This document shows positions 16,948-25,938 of a stretch of DNA of 64,000 nt, one piece after another. Numbering within the stretch: position 1 is the stretch's first letter; the number at the start of each line of letters is the position of its first letter. Position numbers and translations under genes: made by a program. The notes under the pieces were generated by a model. That model saw only the letters and a program-made list of their open reading frames with translations, was not told the origin of the DNA and made no database searches. Source of the stretch: an uncultured Parabacteroides sp. (GTDB lineage Bacteria > Bacteroidota > Bacteroidia > Bacteroidales > Tannerellaceae); contig URZO01000009.1 in assembly GCA_900552465.1 (NCBI GenBank), positions 1-64,000 of the forward strand, read 5' to 3'.

Positions 16948-19194
16948 ATGAAAAAATTATTGTATTTATTTGTTGCCTGCCTCTTCATAACAGGAATAGC
17001 AGGACAGGAGAAAAAGAAATATGAATTGAAGGTGTTTGCTACCGATTCACTGAATATTCAGCCGTCGTTGCTCGATTCGCTTCCGGAGATCAGTGTTGTC
17101 GCTTCTAAACCGCTGGTAAAGGCAGAGGTGGATAAGACATCCTATAACGTGGCCGACGATCCGGACTCCAAAACGAATACGCTTCTCGAAATGCTTCGCA
17201 AGGTTCCGATGGTGACAGTCGATGGAGATGACAATGTGAAGGTCAACGGTAGCAGCAGTTTCCGTATCTATATGAATGGGAAGCCCTCGAATATCCTGTC
17301 CAACAACCCGAAAGAAGTCTTGCGCAGTATTCCCGCCGGAACGATTAAAAAGATCGAGGTGATAACCGATCCCGGGGCCAGGTATGACGCCGAAGGGGTA
17401 AGCGGTATATTGAATATTGTGACAAAGAATTCGGATTTCGAAGGCTATAATGCCAGTTTGCAGGCTTTGGTGATGAACCAGGTACGGATGTTTGGCGGCT
17501 ATGGCACAATGAAATACGGGAAGTTATCGCTTTCGGCCAATTATTCTTTCAGTGACTACCGGATGAAGATGGAGTCGGATTATAACCGGTACCAGCCCAA
17601 CACGCCGGAAGAATCTTATCTGCGGGTCTTATCGTCCACCAGAGAGAAAACTCCGGGACACTTCGGAGGACTGGAAGCCAGCTATGAAATCGATTCGTTG
17701 AATCTGGTGGCAGTCTCGGCTTCCTTGAATATTGCGCGAAACGATGTCACTTCCCATAGCCGCTATGATATGCAAGACTCTGGGACTCGTCCTGTCTATG
17801 CTTATAATCAGGTTTCAGACGAGCAGGAGAAATGGGGAAACAGTTCGGTTAAAGTCGACTTTCAGCATCTTTTCAAACGAAATAAGGAGGAGATGTTGAC
17901 AGCTTCCTGGCAGTATGATTATATGCCGGATGACGTCACGCAGTATCTGGATATTACGGATAAAAAGGGAGATTCGCCCTCTCTTCAATACCTGCATGCC
18001 TTCAACCGCCAGGTCAACCAGGCCAATGGGCGGGAACACACGCTGCAACTGGATTATGTAAATCCTTTTAGTGATAAGCATCGTCTGGAAGGCGGTCTGA
18101 AATACATCCGCCGCAGCAACAGGAGCGAGGCGTTGTCCGAAAAGAAAAATCAGGTATCAGAGAGCTGGCTTCCTGCCGACTTTCAGCCGGAGATTGAATA
18201 TGAGCACATACAGAATATTATGGCTGCTTATGCCGGTTATACGCTTTCCTATGGCAAATGGAGTATGAACAGCGGGTTGAGAATGGAACATTCCTGGCAG
18301 GATGTGAACTATAAACAGGGAAACGGCACGGACTTCGATTACCGGGCGACAAATTGGGTGCCTTCACTGTCAGCTTTGTATAAAATGGGTGACCGGCAGC
18401 AGTTGCGTCTTGCCTATAATATCCGTTTACGCCGGCCGGGAATCGGTTACCTGAATCCTTATGTGCTGATATCCGGAACCAGCATCAGGTATGGAAATCC
18501 GGAGCTGGTTGCCGAGAAGAACCACCGTGTTAATTTGTCGTACAGCTATTTCGGGTCGAAGCTGAATGTGCAGGCAACAGCGCTCTATTCCCGGGGAAAC
18601 GGTACGATCAGTGCGTATCAGTTTCTCGACGAAGAAGGCGTGTTGAACAGGACGTATGCGAATCTGGAGAAATTCGATGCAGGCGCTCTTACATTATATA
18701 TGGGATATAACCCGACTCCCAAGACATCCGTTTCTTTGAATGCAATCTTTCAATATCTCGATTATCATCCGGTGAAGAAGTATGAGGCGTATTTTTCGGA
18801 AGGCGGTAATTCCGGTTTCAGCGGATCTGTCTTTGCCAATATCAGCCAGAAGTTAGGAGCTGGCTGGCGGTTTGTCCTTTCGTCCGGTGTCATGCGTCCG
18901 GAGATCAGCATCGGGCGGGTGCCGGAAACCTATTATTTCTATAGCTGCTATCTGGGGAAAACGTTCCTGAACGACAAACTGACGATTGCCTTGCGCGGAC
19001 AGGATTTTGCGGAATCTTACCATGTGGCGAGAAGCAAAGAGTCTTTTGCTGATTTTGAATCCCGGCAAAAGACAAAGAGGTTCGGACGGACATTCGGTAT
19101 CATGCTAAGCTATAGTTTTGGTAATCTGAAAGAAAAAGTCCGGAAGGCGGCACGCACTATCGAGAATGATGACCTGGCTGGAAAGGATAAATAA
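16948..19194 (+). CDS. TonB-dependent receptor-like outer-membrane beta-barrel protein
   Basis: 748 residues: signal peptide (about 1-20), a plug domain (TSYNVADDPDSKTNTLLEMLRKVP... to IKKIEVITDPGARYDAEGVSGILNIVTKN, about 65-155) and a C-terminal beta-barrel of the outer-membrane beta-barrel family common in Bacteroidetes. The carboxypeptidase-regulatory-like domain usually present before the plug is missing or very short. It has no SusD partner, so it probably imports or exports a small ligand. Divergent from a membrane-anchored regulator; the interval holds ATGTC repeats. Confidence 0.86.
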   Translation: MKKLLYLFVACLFITGIAGQEKKKYELKVFATDSLNIQPSLLDSLPEISVVASKPLVKAEVDKTSYNVADDPDSKTNTLLEMLRKVPMVTVDGDDNVKVNGSSSFRIYMNGKPSNILSNNPKEVLRSIPAGTIKKIEVITDPGARYDAEGVSGILNIVTKNSDFEGYNASLQALVMNQVRMFGGYGTMKYGKLSLSANYSFSDYRMKMESDYNRYQPNTPEESYLRVLSSTREKTPGHFGGLEASYEIDSLNLVAVSASLNIARNDVTSHSRYDMQDSGTRPVYAYNQVSDEQEKWGNSSVKVDFQHLFKRNKEEMLTASWQYDYMPDDVTQYLDITDKKGDSPSLQYLHAFNRQVNQANGREHTLQLDYVNPFSDKHRLEGGLKYIRRSNRSEALSEKKNQVSESWLPADFQPEIEYEHIQNIMAAYAGYTLSYGKWSMNSGLRMEHSWQDVNYKQGNGTDFDYRATNWVPSLSALYKMGDRQQLRLAYNIRLRRPGIGYLNPYVLISGTSIRYGNPELVAEKNHRVNLSYSYFGSKLNVQATALYSRGNGTISAYQFLDEEGVLNRTYANLEKFDAGALTLYMGYNPTPKTSVSLNAIFQYLDYHPVKKYEAYFSEGGNSGFSGSVFANISQKLGAGWRFVLSSGVMRPEISIGRVPETYYFYSCYLGKTFLNDKLTIALRGQDFAESYHVARSKESFADFESRQKTKRFGRTFGIMLSYSFGNLKEKVRKAARTIENDDLAGKDK

Positions 19195-19201
19195 AAAATC
19201 G

Positions 19202-19209
19202 TACCTTTG
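19202..19209 (+). promoter_or_regulatory. -7 promoter element for helicase gene
   Basis: TACCTTTG matches TAnnTTTG immediately after the receptor stop codon. Transcription starting just downstream would exclude the upstream in-frame ATG at 19166 and supports the GTG start at 19232. Confidence 0.6.
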
Positions 19210-19231
19210 TGTCTTTAAATATGCAAGACAC

Positions 19232-21562
19232 GTGGAAGAATATCTGAAACAATTGAATGAAAGTCAGCGCGAAGCGGTTGTCTATACGGATGGCCCTTCA
19301 CTTGTGGTCGCAGGAGCGGGATCGGGAAAAACGCGCGTGCTGACTTATAAAATAGCCTATTTACTGCAACAGGGATTACCGCCCTGGAGCATTCTGGCAC
19401 TTACATTTACCAATAAGGCGGCGCGCGAGATGAAAGAACGTATCGCTGCCTTGACGGACGAACAGACGGCGCGCCGGTTATGGATGGGGACGTTCCATTC
19501 CCTCTTCTCCCGTATTCTGAGGAATGAAGCGGAACATATCGGCTATCCGTCAAACTTTACCATTTACGATGCAACCGACTCCAAAAGCCTGCTCCGTTCC
19601 ATCATGAAGGAAATGCAACTCGACGATAAGGTCTATCGGCCGGGAATGATACAAAGCCGTATCTCGAATGCGAAAAATGCACTTGTCACTTGGAAGGCAT
19701 ACGAACAGAATAAAGAGTTGGTGCAACATGACATGGATTCCAAAGTCCCCCTGTTGCGCGAGATATACAAACGCTATCAGAACCGCTGTCTGCAGGCCGG
19801 AGCAATGGATTTCGACGATTTGCTGTTGCAGACGAATATCCTGTTTCGTGATCATCCGGATGTGTTGGAGAAGTACAGGAACTTTTTCCGTTTCGTACTG
19901 GTCGACGAGTATCAGGATACGAACTTTGCCCAGCATCTGATCGTGCAACGTTTATGTGAAGAACATCGCCGCATCTGTGTCGTCGGGGATGACGCGCAGA
20001 GTATCTATTCGTTCCGCGGGGCGAATATCGATAATATCCTGCAGTTCAAGAACCAGTATCCGGGTTGCCGGATCTTCAAGTTGGAACGCAATTACCGCTC
20101 TACGCAGAATATAGTAAATGCAGCAAACAGCCTGATTCATAAGAATACGAAACAGATTCAGAAAACTGTTTATTCGGAAAAGGAGGAAGGCAACAAAGTC
20201 GCCGTTTTAGCCTCTTATTCCGATTATGAGGAAGGATATGCAGTCGCCGGTAAAATCAACGAGATGTGCGTGCGTAACTACAATTATTCCGATTTCGCTA
20301 TCCTGTATCGCACCAATGCCCAGTCGCGTATCCTCGAAGAGGCGTTGCGTAAACGGGGAATCCCTTATAAGATATACGGCGGTCTGTCTTTCTACCAGCG
20401 TAAGGAGGTGAAGGACGTCATCTCTTATCTGCGCCTGATCATTAACCCGCACGATGAGGAAGCGTTTAAACGGGTCATAAACTATCCGGCGCGCGGGATA
20501 GGGGAGACGACCCTGGGCAAGCTGACAGCGGCTGCGACCGAACACAATGTCAGTCTGTGGGCTGTATTGAGTGATCCGGTCGGATATGCCTTGCAGATCA
20601 ATAACGGTACGGCAAAGAAACTAAGCGATTTCCGGGAAATGATCGTTGGTTTTATCGAAAGGAACGATAAAATGTCGGCCGAAGAAATGGCCTCTGCGGT
20701 GGTCAAAGAGAGCGGTATTGTGAGCTCTTTGTTTCAGGACCGGTCGGTTGAAGGGATCAGCAAGCAGGAAAACTTGCAGGAACTGCTGAAAGGTATCGCC
20801 GAGTTCTGTGAGATACGACGTGAAGAAGGGGAGGAACATGTGTCGCTGTCCGATTTCTTGTCTGAAGTCTCTTTGTTGACGGATCAGGATAACGATAAAG
20901 ACGAACAGGCAAACAAAGTGACGATGATGACGGTGCATGCCGCCAAGGGGTTGGAGTTCAGGAATGTTTTTGTTGTCGGTCTGGAAGAAGACCTGTTCCC
21001 GTCGGCTATGTCGAAAGACAATCCGAGGGCGATTGAGGAAGAACGCCGCCTCTTTTATGTCGCTATCACCCGTGCGGAAGAAAACTGCATGTTGACTTAT
21101 GCCAAGAGCCGTTACCGGAATGGACAGAGTGCGATGTGCTCGCCGAGTCGTTTCTTAAAAGACATCGATGCCAAATATCTGCATACAGGGGCGGATTTTA
21201 AAACTACTGATTCGCCCACTATCCCTAAATGTTCCCGACGTCCGTCTGCTTTTGCATCTGCTTTCCAGCAACCGAAAGCTGTGGAAGAGGAAACGTATGT
21301 CTCTCCGGTTGCCCAAGCCGTGCAACGGCAATCGCGTCTGACAAAGGTGGAAACAGCTGCTGTAGCTTCTCCTTCTTCGACTCCGGCTTCCGATCTTTCG
21401 GGCTTGCATGTGGGAGCCAAAGTCCGGCATGATCGCTTTGGTGAAGGTGAAGTCATTGCAATAGAAGGGGACGGAGGCAATGCAAAAGCAACCGTTTCGT
21501 TTACCCATTTCGGCCAGAAACAACTGCTTTTGAAATTTGCCCGCCTGACCATATTAGAATAA
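19232..21562 (+). CDS. pcrA: UvrD/PcrA/Rep family ATP-dependent DNA helicase
   Basis: 776 residues from the proposed GTG start (MEEYLKQLNESQREAV); an ATG at 19166 is in frame but overlaps the receptor gene and lies upstream of the -7 element at 19202. Superfamily 1 motifs are complete: Q motif LNESQREAV, Walker A AGAGSGKT, motif II VDEYQDTN, motif III GDDAQSIYSFRGA, motif IV LERNYRST, motif V TVHAAKGLEF, motif VI LFYVAITRA. The C-terminus ends in the Tudor-like LHVGAKVRHDRFGEGEV segment typical of PcrA, which contacts RNA polymerase. Role: 3'-5' unwinding in repair and replication. Confidence 0.93.
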   Translation: MEEYLKQLNESQREAVVYTDGPSLVVAGAGSGKTRVLTYKIAYLLQQGLPPWSILALTFTNKAAREMKERIAALTDEQTARRLWMGTFHSLFSRILRNEAEHIGYPSNFTIYDATDSKSLLRSIMKEMQLDDKVYRPGMIQSRISNAKNALVTWKAYEQNKELVQHDMDSKVPLLREIYKRYQNRCLQAGAMDFDDLLLQTNILFRDHPDVLEKYRNFFRFVLVDEYQDTNFAQHLIVQRLCEEHRRICVVGDDAQSIYSFRGANIDNILQFKNQYPGCRIFKLERNYRSTQNIVNAANSLIHKNTKQIQKTVYSEKEEGNKVAVLASYSDYEEGYAVAGKINEMCVRNYNYSDFAILYRTNAQSRILEEALRKRGIPYKIYGGLSFYQRKEVKDVISYLRLIINPHDEEAFKRVINYPARGIGETTLGKLTAAATEHNVSLWAVLSDPVGYALQINNGTAKKLSDFREMIVGFIERNDKMSAEEMASAVVKESGIVSSLFQDRSVEGISKQENLQELLKGIAEFCEIRREEGEEHVSLSDFLSEVSLLTDQDNDKDEQANKVTMMTVHAAKGLEFRNVFVVGLEEDLFPSAMSKDNPRAIEEERRLFYVAITRAEENCMLTYAKSRYRNGQSAMCSPSRFLKDIDAKYLHTGADFKTTDSPTIPKCSRRPSAFASAFQQPKAVEEETYVSPVAQAVQRQSRLTKVETAAVASPSSTPASDLSGLHVGAKVRHDRFGEGEVIAIEGDGGNAKATVSFTHFGQKQLLLKFARLTILE

Positions 21563-21587
21563 ATCAGGTAAAGGGAATACTTGTAAC

Positions 21588-22904
21588 TTATTGCAACCGG
21601 TAGGTTATCGGAATGGTCAGTTTTACCCGGACAATGGTTCCGTTTTTCATCTTTCCAGGTGTCCATTTCGGCATGGAATTGACCACTCGTAACGATTCTT
21701 TATCCAGTGCAGGATATAAAGGTTGTTCTATTCTGGCATTTGTAATCTTTCCATCTTTTTCAATAACGAATGAGGTATTGACTATCCCTTGTTTCCCTAA
21801 TCTTTGGGCTTCTACCGGATAGTTTATGTTTTTAGAAAGGTATTGTAATAAAGCTCCTTCTCCGCCAGGAAACTCCGGCGCAATATCGCATTCCTCATAG
21901 ACCTTATTATTATCGGGAGGAAGCGGATCTGTTATTCCTCTTTCGGAAACAGTAGTTTCAGAAGCCGGCAACAGGATAACATCTGTGACATTTTCATTCA
22001 ATACCCGTGCCATTGCGTCAATATTATTGAGCAACAACAGGCCGGCGGCCATTGGGATCAGTGCCAGATACTTTACTTTTCCGGCATTGTTTGTTCTTTT
22101 TTTGTTTAACATCGTGATTCTCTTTTTTAGTGGTAGGATACTGAAATTATTATATAAATTAGCTATAGCCTGATTGGGATGCTCCATTCCGATCAGGTGA
22201 TACTGGTATTCTTTTTTGTTAAACCCGGAAAGTATAACCTGTTCATCTGCAATAAATTCATGGTTTATACTGATTCCTTTCTTTAACATCCAGGCAACCG
22301 GGTTAATCCAGCAAATGATACAGACGATCTCACTTATAAGCATGTCAGCCGAATGCCATTGTCGGACATGTGTGTGTTCGTGTATCAGAATGTCATCGAG
22401 CTTTTCCCCGCAATCTTGGGAAGACGGGATAAAGATCCATTTGAAGAAAGAGTAGGGACATTCCACTTCAGGGAAGAGGCAGATCCGGATGCCGTTTAAT
22501 GTCACTTTCCGGCATTTCCGGTATAGTCGGCAGACTGTGAATAGTTCAGCCAGGCATCTGAATAGCAAAATGCTTATTCCTGCCAGCCAGATTGATTGCA
22601 TAGCCATAAGCCCGGTCTCTTTCCAATCGATGGTCGCGGCGATTTCGTGATTGGGTATTGTTACGCTCTCTTTAGGCAGCAAAACAGAATAAATGTCGAT
22701 TATATCCGCCACGCTTGTCTGGGTTGCCAACCAACTGCTTAAATCCGGTAGAGGATACAGGAATGCAATGATATAAATCGACAATAATACACCTCTGCGC
22801 AGCCGGAAGAATGTGTCTTTACGGAATAGGAGGTGATAGCAAATATATAAGAGCGCCAATGCTAAATTAACTTTCAGAAAATAAATGAGTACCGGAGTTA
22901 TCAT
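21588..22904 (-). CDS. M56 (BlaR1-like) membrane peptidase fused to a TonB C-terminal domain
   Basis: 438 residues. N-terminal membrane helices (YFLKVNLALALLYICYHLLF and others) bracket the zinc-peptidase motif HEHTHVRQWHSAD near residue 173, with FIADEQ downstream. The C-terminus (about 345-438) is an energy-transducer TonB domain: APEFPGGEGALLQYLSKNINYPVEAQ, GKQGIVNTSFVIEKDGKI, then WTPGKMKNGTIVRVKLTIPI. Such fusions are frequent in Bacteroidetes. It lies 20 bp behind a BlaI-type repressor gene, so the pair forms a repressor/anti-repressor module. Convergent with the helicase gene. Confidence 0.9.
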   Translation of the reverse strand: MITPVLIYFLKVNLALALLYICYHLLFRKDTFFRLRRGVLLSIYIIAFLYPLPDLSSWLATQTSVADIIDIYSVLLPKESVTIPNHEIAATIDWKETGLMAMQSIWLAGISILLFRCLAELFTVCRLYRKCRKVTLNGIRICLFPEVECPYSFFKWIFIPSSQDCGEKLDDILIHEHTHVRQWHSADMLISEIVCIICWINPVAWMLKKGISINHEFIADEQVILSGFNKKEYQYHLIGMEHPNQAIANLYNNFSILPLKKRITMLNKKRTNNAGKVKYLALIPMAAGLLLLNNIDAMARVLNENVTDVILLPASETTVSERGITDPLPPDNNKVYEECDIAPEFPGGEGALLQYLSKNINYPVEAQRLGKQGIVNTSFVIEKDGKITNARIEQPLYPALDKESLRVVNSMPKWTPGKMKNGTIVRVKLTIPITYRLQ

Positions 22905-22924
22905 GCTGATTCCATTTGTGTTAA

Positions 22925-23284
22925 TTATTCTTCTTTCTCGATCTGATCCATCAGGTCTTGCAGGTCGCTTTTGGACAGTTTGCGATCGTGTACAAAGAAT
23001 GAAACCATTTCTTTGTAAGAACCGGTAAAATAATCGCGGACAACATTTGACATGAAGGTACGCTTGTAATCCGCCTCTTTCACCCGGGGAAAAAACTGTG
23101 TGATCGTTCCGAATTTCTTCGGAGTGACATATTTCTTCTTTTCCAGGTTGCGTACAACCGATGCCACGCTGGTATAGGGTGGGCGAGGTTCTGGCATTTC
23201 GTTCAGTATGTCACGGATGAAACACGGTCCCAGTTTCCAGATGTATAACATAATGCTTTCTTCCTGTGATGTCAGTCTTTCCAT
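22925..23284 (-). CDS. BlaI/MecI family transcriptional repressor (second copy)
   Basis: 119 residues with the BlaI winged helix (LTSQEESIMLYIWKLGPCFIRDIL, PYTSVASVVRNLEKKKYV) and a C-terminal dimerisation helix. Clearly related to the regulator at 7383 but divergent in sequence. First gene of a two-gene operon with the M56-TonB peptidase. A palindrome overlapping its -7 element (23334-23354) is the probable autoregulatory operator. Confidence 0.91.
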   Translation of the reverse strand: MERLTSQEESIMLYIWKLGPCFIRDILNEMPEPRPPYTSVASVVRNLEKKKYVTPKKFGTITQFFPRVKEADYKRTFMSNVVRDYFTGSYKEMVSFFVHDRKLSKSDLQDLMDQIEKEE

Positions 23285-23330
23285 TTCCTTGTTGTTCTTT
23301 TTTTTTGAATTTCAGATTACTATCTTTTCG

Positions 23331-23354
23331 CAAATCTACTTTATTTTAGTAGAT
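23331..23354 (-). promoter_or_regulatory. Promoter -7 element and operator palindrome of second blaI operon
   Basis: On the minus strand TAGATTTG (23331-23338) matches TAnnTTTG. It overlaps the perfect inverted repeat ATCTACT-N7-AGTAGAT (23334-23354). Repressor binding there would cover the promoter; binding is inferred. Confidence 0.72.
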
Positions 23355-23715
23355 AAAGGTGTTTGTTTTGCGGTAATAATTGTTAATGAAGAGAAAAGAG
23401 GCTTTTGGGAGGCCGTTTGCCTTCTTGCTTCCGGTATTGTGGAGGATAAATGGAGAGAATATCCATTTTTAAATGTTAAAGCATACAATAACCCCTCTAA
23501 AAACGGCTGTTTTACAAAGTATTGATAATTAGCGTTATAGTATGTGTTAGATTATTAAAAAATATTACCCCTGCGGGAAATTTCATTTTTATGGGTATGA
23601 AAATCGATTTTCATGCCTGTGTATTTCGATTTAGACTAACGGGTATTTTGGAAAAAAGCACAATAAGGAGGAAGGAGGCAATAAGCCCTTCTCTTGTTTT
23701 TCGCTTTTTATTATG
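23355..23715. other. Intergenic interval with an 18-bp palindrome
   Basis: About 360 bp without a supportable gene between the blaI operon and nspC; two short reading frames here have no recognisable protein features. It contains a perfect palindrome, ATGAAAATCGATTTTCAT (23597-23614), extended by GG/CC on either side, which could be a regulator site or hairpin. An AGGAGGAAGGAGG stretch near 23666 has no start codon in position. Confidence 0.4.
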
Positions 23716-23723
23716 TACCTTTG
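23716..23723 (+). promoter_or_regulatory. -7 promoter element for nspC
   Basis: TACCTTTG matches TAnnTTTG, 31 bases before the ATG at 23755, which rules out the in-frame ATG at 23713 as start. Confidence 0.6.
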
Positions 23724-23754
23724 CCCGACAGAATCAAAGAAAAATATTTACCGG

Positions 23755-24894
23755 ATGATAGACTTCAATAGGATACCATCTCCTTGTTATGTGATGGAAG
23801 AAGAGTTGCTCCGCCGTAATTTGTCACTGATTAAGAGCGTGAAGGAGAGGGCGGGGGTTGATATAATCCTGGCTTTTAAGGCATTTGCTATGTGGAAAGC
23901 CTTTCCGATTGTGCGTGAATATATTCCCTATTCGACAGCCAGTTCTATCTATGAAGCTCAGTTGGCATTTGAAGAAATGGGCAGCCGGGCGCATACCTAT
24001 TCGCCGGCTTATACGGAAGCCGATTTTCCCGCGATCTTGAAATACAGCAGCCATGTGACGTTTAATTCGCTTACGCAGTTCCGGCGGTTTTATCCGATGG
24101 TGCAGGCAAACGGGAACAAGGTGTCGTGCGGCTTGCGGATCAATCCCGAATATTCGGATGTGGAAACGGATTTGTATAACCCCTGTGCTCCGGGCTCGCG
24201 GATGGGCGTGATCAGTGATTTGCTGGGTGACGAACTGCCGGAAGGTATCGAAGGATTGCATTTCCATACCCTGTGCGAATCGTCTTCCTATGACCTGGAA
24301 AAGACATTGGGAGAGGTGGAGAAGCGTTTCGGCCGTTTCTTGCCGCATATCAAATGGTTGAATATGGGAGGCGGACACCTGATGACGCGGAAAGATTATG
24401 ACACGGAGCATCTGATCGGTCTTTTGCAGTCGTTTAAAGCCCGGTATCCGAACCTCGATATCATCATGGAGCCGGGAAGCGCATTTGCCTGGCAAACCGG
24501 TTTTCTGTTGACGACTGTCGTGGATATTGTAGAGAATCATGGTATCAAGACGGCTATTATCGATGCATCGTTTACCTGCCACATGCCGGATTGCCTGGAA
24601 ATGCCTTATAAGCCTGCCATCCGCGGAGCCAGTGAGCCGGTAGAAGGGAAACCGACCTATCGTATCGGAGGTAACAGTTGCCTGAGCGGTGACTATATGG
24701 GCGACTGGTCTTTCGAACAGCCCTTGAAAGTTGGTGATAAATTGATATTCGAAGATATGATTCACTATACCATTGTCAAAACGTCGATGTTCAACGGAAT
24801 CCCGCATCCGTCCCTGGCCTTATGGAGCAAGGATGATGCGCTTGTTATGTATCGCCGGTTTGGCTACGAAGACTACAAAAACCGGATGAGTTAA
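23755..24894 (+). CDS. nspC: Carboxynorspermidine decarboxylase
   Basis: 379 residues from the ATG at 23755 (MIDFNRIPSPCYVMEEELL); an upstream in-frame ATG falls inside the promoter. This PLP enzyme of the ornithine/diaminopimelate decarboxylase fold converts carboxynorspermidine or carboxyspermidine to norspermidine or spermidine. Family features: PLP-lysine region IILAFKAFAMW, LHFHTLCESSSYDLEKT, LNMGGGHLMT, EPGSAFAWQTG, and the C-terminal GNSCLSGDYMGDWSF with the active-site cysteine. The partner carboxynorspermidine dehydrogenase gene is not in this window. Confidence 0.92.
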   Translation: MIDFNRIPSPCYVMEEELLRRNLSLIKSVKERAGVDIILAFKAFAMWKAFPIVREYIPYSTASSIYEAQLAFEEMGSRAHTYSPAYTEADFPAILKYSSHVTFNSLTQFRRFYPMVQANGNKVSCGLRINPEYSDVETDLYNPCAPGSRMGVISDLLGDELPEGIEGLHFHTLCESSSYDLEKTLGEVEKRFGRFLPHIKWLNMGGGHLMTRKDYDTEHLIGLLQSFKARYPNLDIIMEPGSAFAWQTGFLLTTVVDIVENHGIKTAIIDASFTCHMPDCLEMPYKPAIRGASEPVEGKPTYRIGGNSCLSGDYMGDWSFEQPLKVGDKLIFEDMIHYTIVKTSMFNGIPHPSLALWSKDDALVMYRRFGYEDYKNRMS

Positions 24895-24982
24895 GGAATT
24901 GTCGGTTGTTTATTGTCAATTCTCAATTATTTAGTAATTTAGCGCACTCGTTTCAAATTAGGAATAAATTAAGCAGTAAGAT

Positions 24983-25936
24983 ATGGGCATTTTTAACTTT
25001 TTCAGTAAGGAAAAAAAAGAAACTCTGGATAAAGGGTTATCAAAGACGAAAGAAAATGTATTTTCCAAGATTACCAGAGCCATCGCCGGTAAGAGTAAGG
25101 TGGATGACGAAGTGCTGGACAATTTGGAAGAGGTTTTGATCACGTCCGATGTCGGCGTAGATACTACACTGAAAATCATTTCCCGTATCGAAGACCGTGT
25201 GTCGAGAGATAAGTATGTGACAACTGCCGAGCTGACTGCTATCCTGCGTGAAGAAATTGCCGCCCTGCTGACTGAAAATCATACGGAAGACCTGGAGTCA
25301 TTTACGGTTCCGGAAGATAAGAAACCGTATGTCATCATGGTCGTTGGCGTAAACGGTGTAGGCAAAACCACTACGATCGGCAAGCTGGCTTATCAGTTCA
25401 AGAAAGCCGGAAAGAATGTTTACCTCGGAGCGGCTGATACATTCCGTGCGGCAGCCGTCGAGCAATTGGTGATTTGGAGCGAACGGGTAGGAGTGCCTAT
25501 CGTGAAACAGAAAATGGGATCGGACCCGGCTTCTGTGGCATTCGATACGCTGAGCTCTGCGAAGGCGAATGGTGCTGATGTTGTCATTATCGACACAGCC
25601 GGCCGTTTGCATAACAAGATCAACCTGATGAACGAGCTGACCAAGATCAAGAACGTGATGAAAAAAGTGATTCCGGATGCTCCCCACGAAGTATTGTTGG
25701 TGCTGGACGGCTCTACCGGACAGAATGCGTTTGAGCAGGCCAAGCAGTTTACGGCGGCAACTGAAGTGAATGCTTTGGCTGTTACCAAGTTGGACGGGAC
25801 TGCCAAAGGCGGTGTCGTGATCGGTATTTCAGATCATTTCCGCATCCCAGTTAAATACATCGGTTTGGGCGAAGGCATAGAAGACTTGCAGGTATTCAAC
25901 AGGAAAGAATTTGTAAACTCCCTCTTCGGAGAATAA
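24983..25936 (+). CDS. ftsY: Signal recognition particle receptor FtsY
   Basis: 317 residues, the short Bacteroidetes form without a long acidic A domain. N (about 20-95) and G domains are complete: GVNGVGKTTTIGKLAY (P loop), DTFRAAAVEQL, IIDTAGRLHNK, and TKLDGTAKGG near the C-terminus, ending GLGEGIEDLQVF. It receives SRP-ribosome complexes at the inner membrane for co-translational insertion. rimO starts two bases after its stop, so the two are co-transcribed. Confidence 0.96.
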   Translation: MGIFNFFSKEKKETLDKGLSKTKENVFSKITRAIAGKSKVDDEVLDNLEEVLITSDVGVDTTLKIISRIEDRVSRDKYVTTAELTAILREEIAALLTENHTEDLESFTVPEDKKPYVIMVVGVNGVGKTTTIGKLAYQFKKAGKNVYLGAADTFRAAAVEQLVIWSERVGVPIVKQKMGSDPASVAFDTLSSAKANGADVVIIDTAGRLHNKINLMNELTKIKNVMKKVIPDAPHEVLLVLDGSTGQNAFEQAKQFTAATEVNALAVTKLDGTAKGGVVIGISDHFRIPVKYIGLGEGIEDLQVFNRKEFVNSLFGE

Positions 25937-25938
25937 AT

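Noticed and set aside
23208..23758. Two short rightward reading frames upstream of nspC
   Set aside because: They overlap a blaI promoter/operator and lack any domain; the second runs into the nspC start region in another frame.
23824..24807. 327-codon leftward reading frame opposite nspC
   Set aside because: Shadow of a well-conserved enzyme; no domain or start signal recognised.
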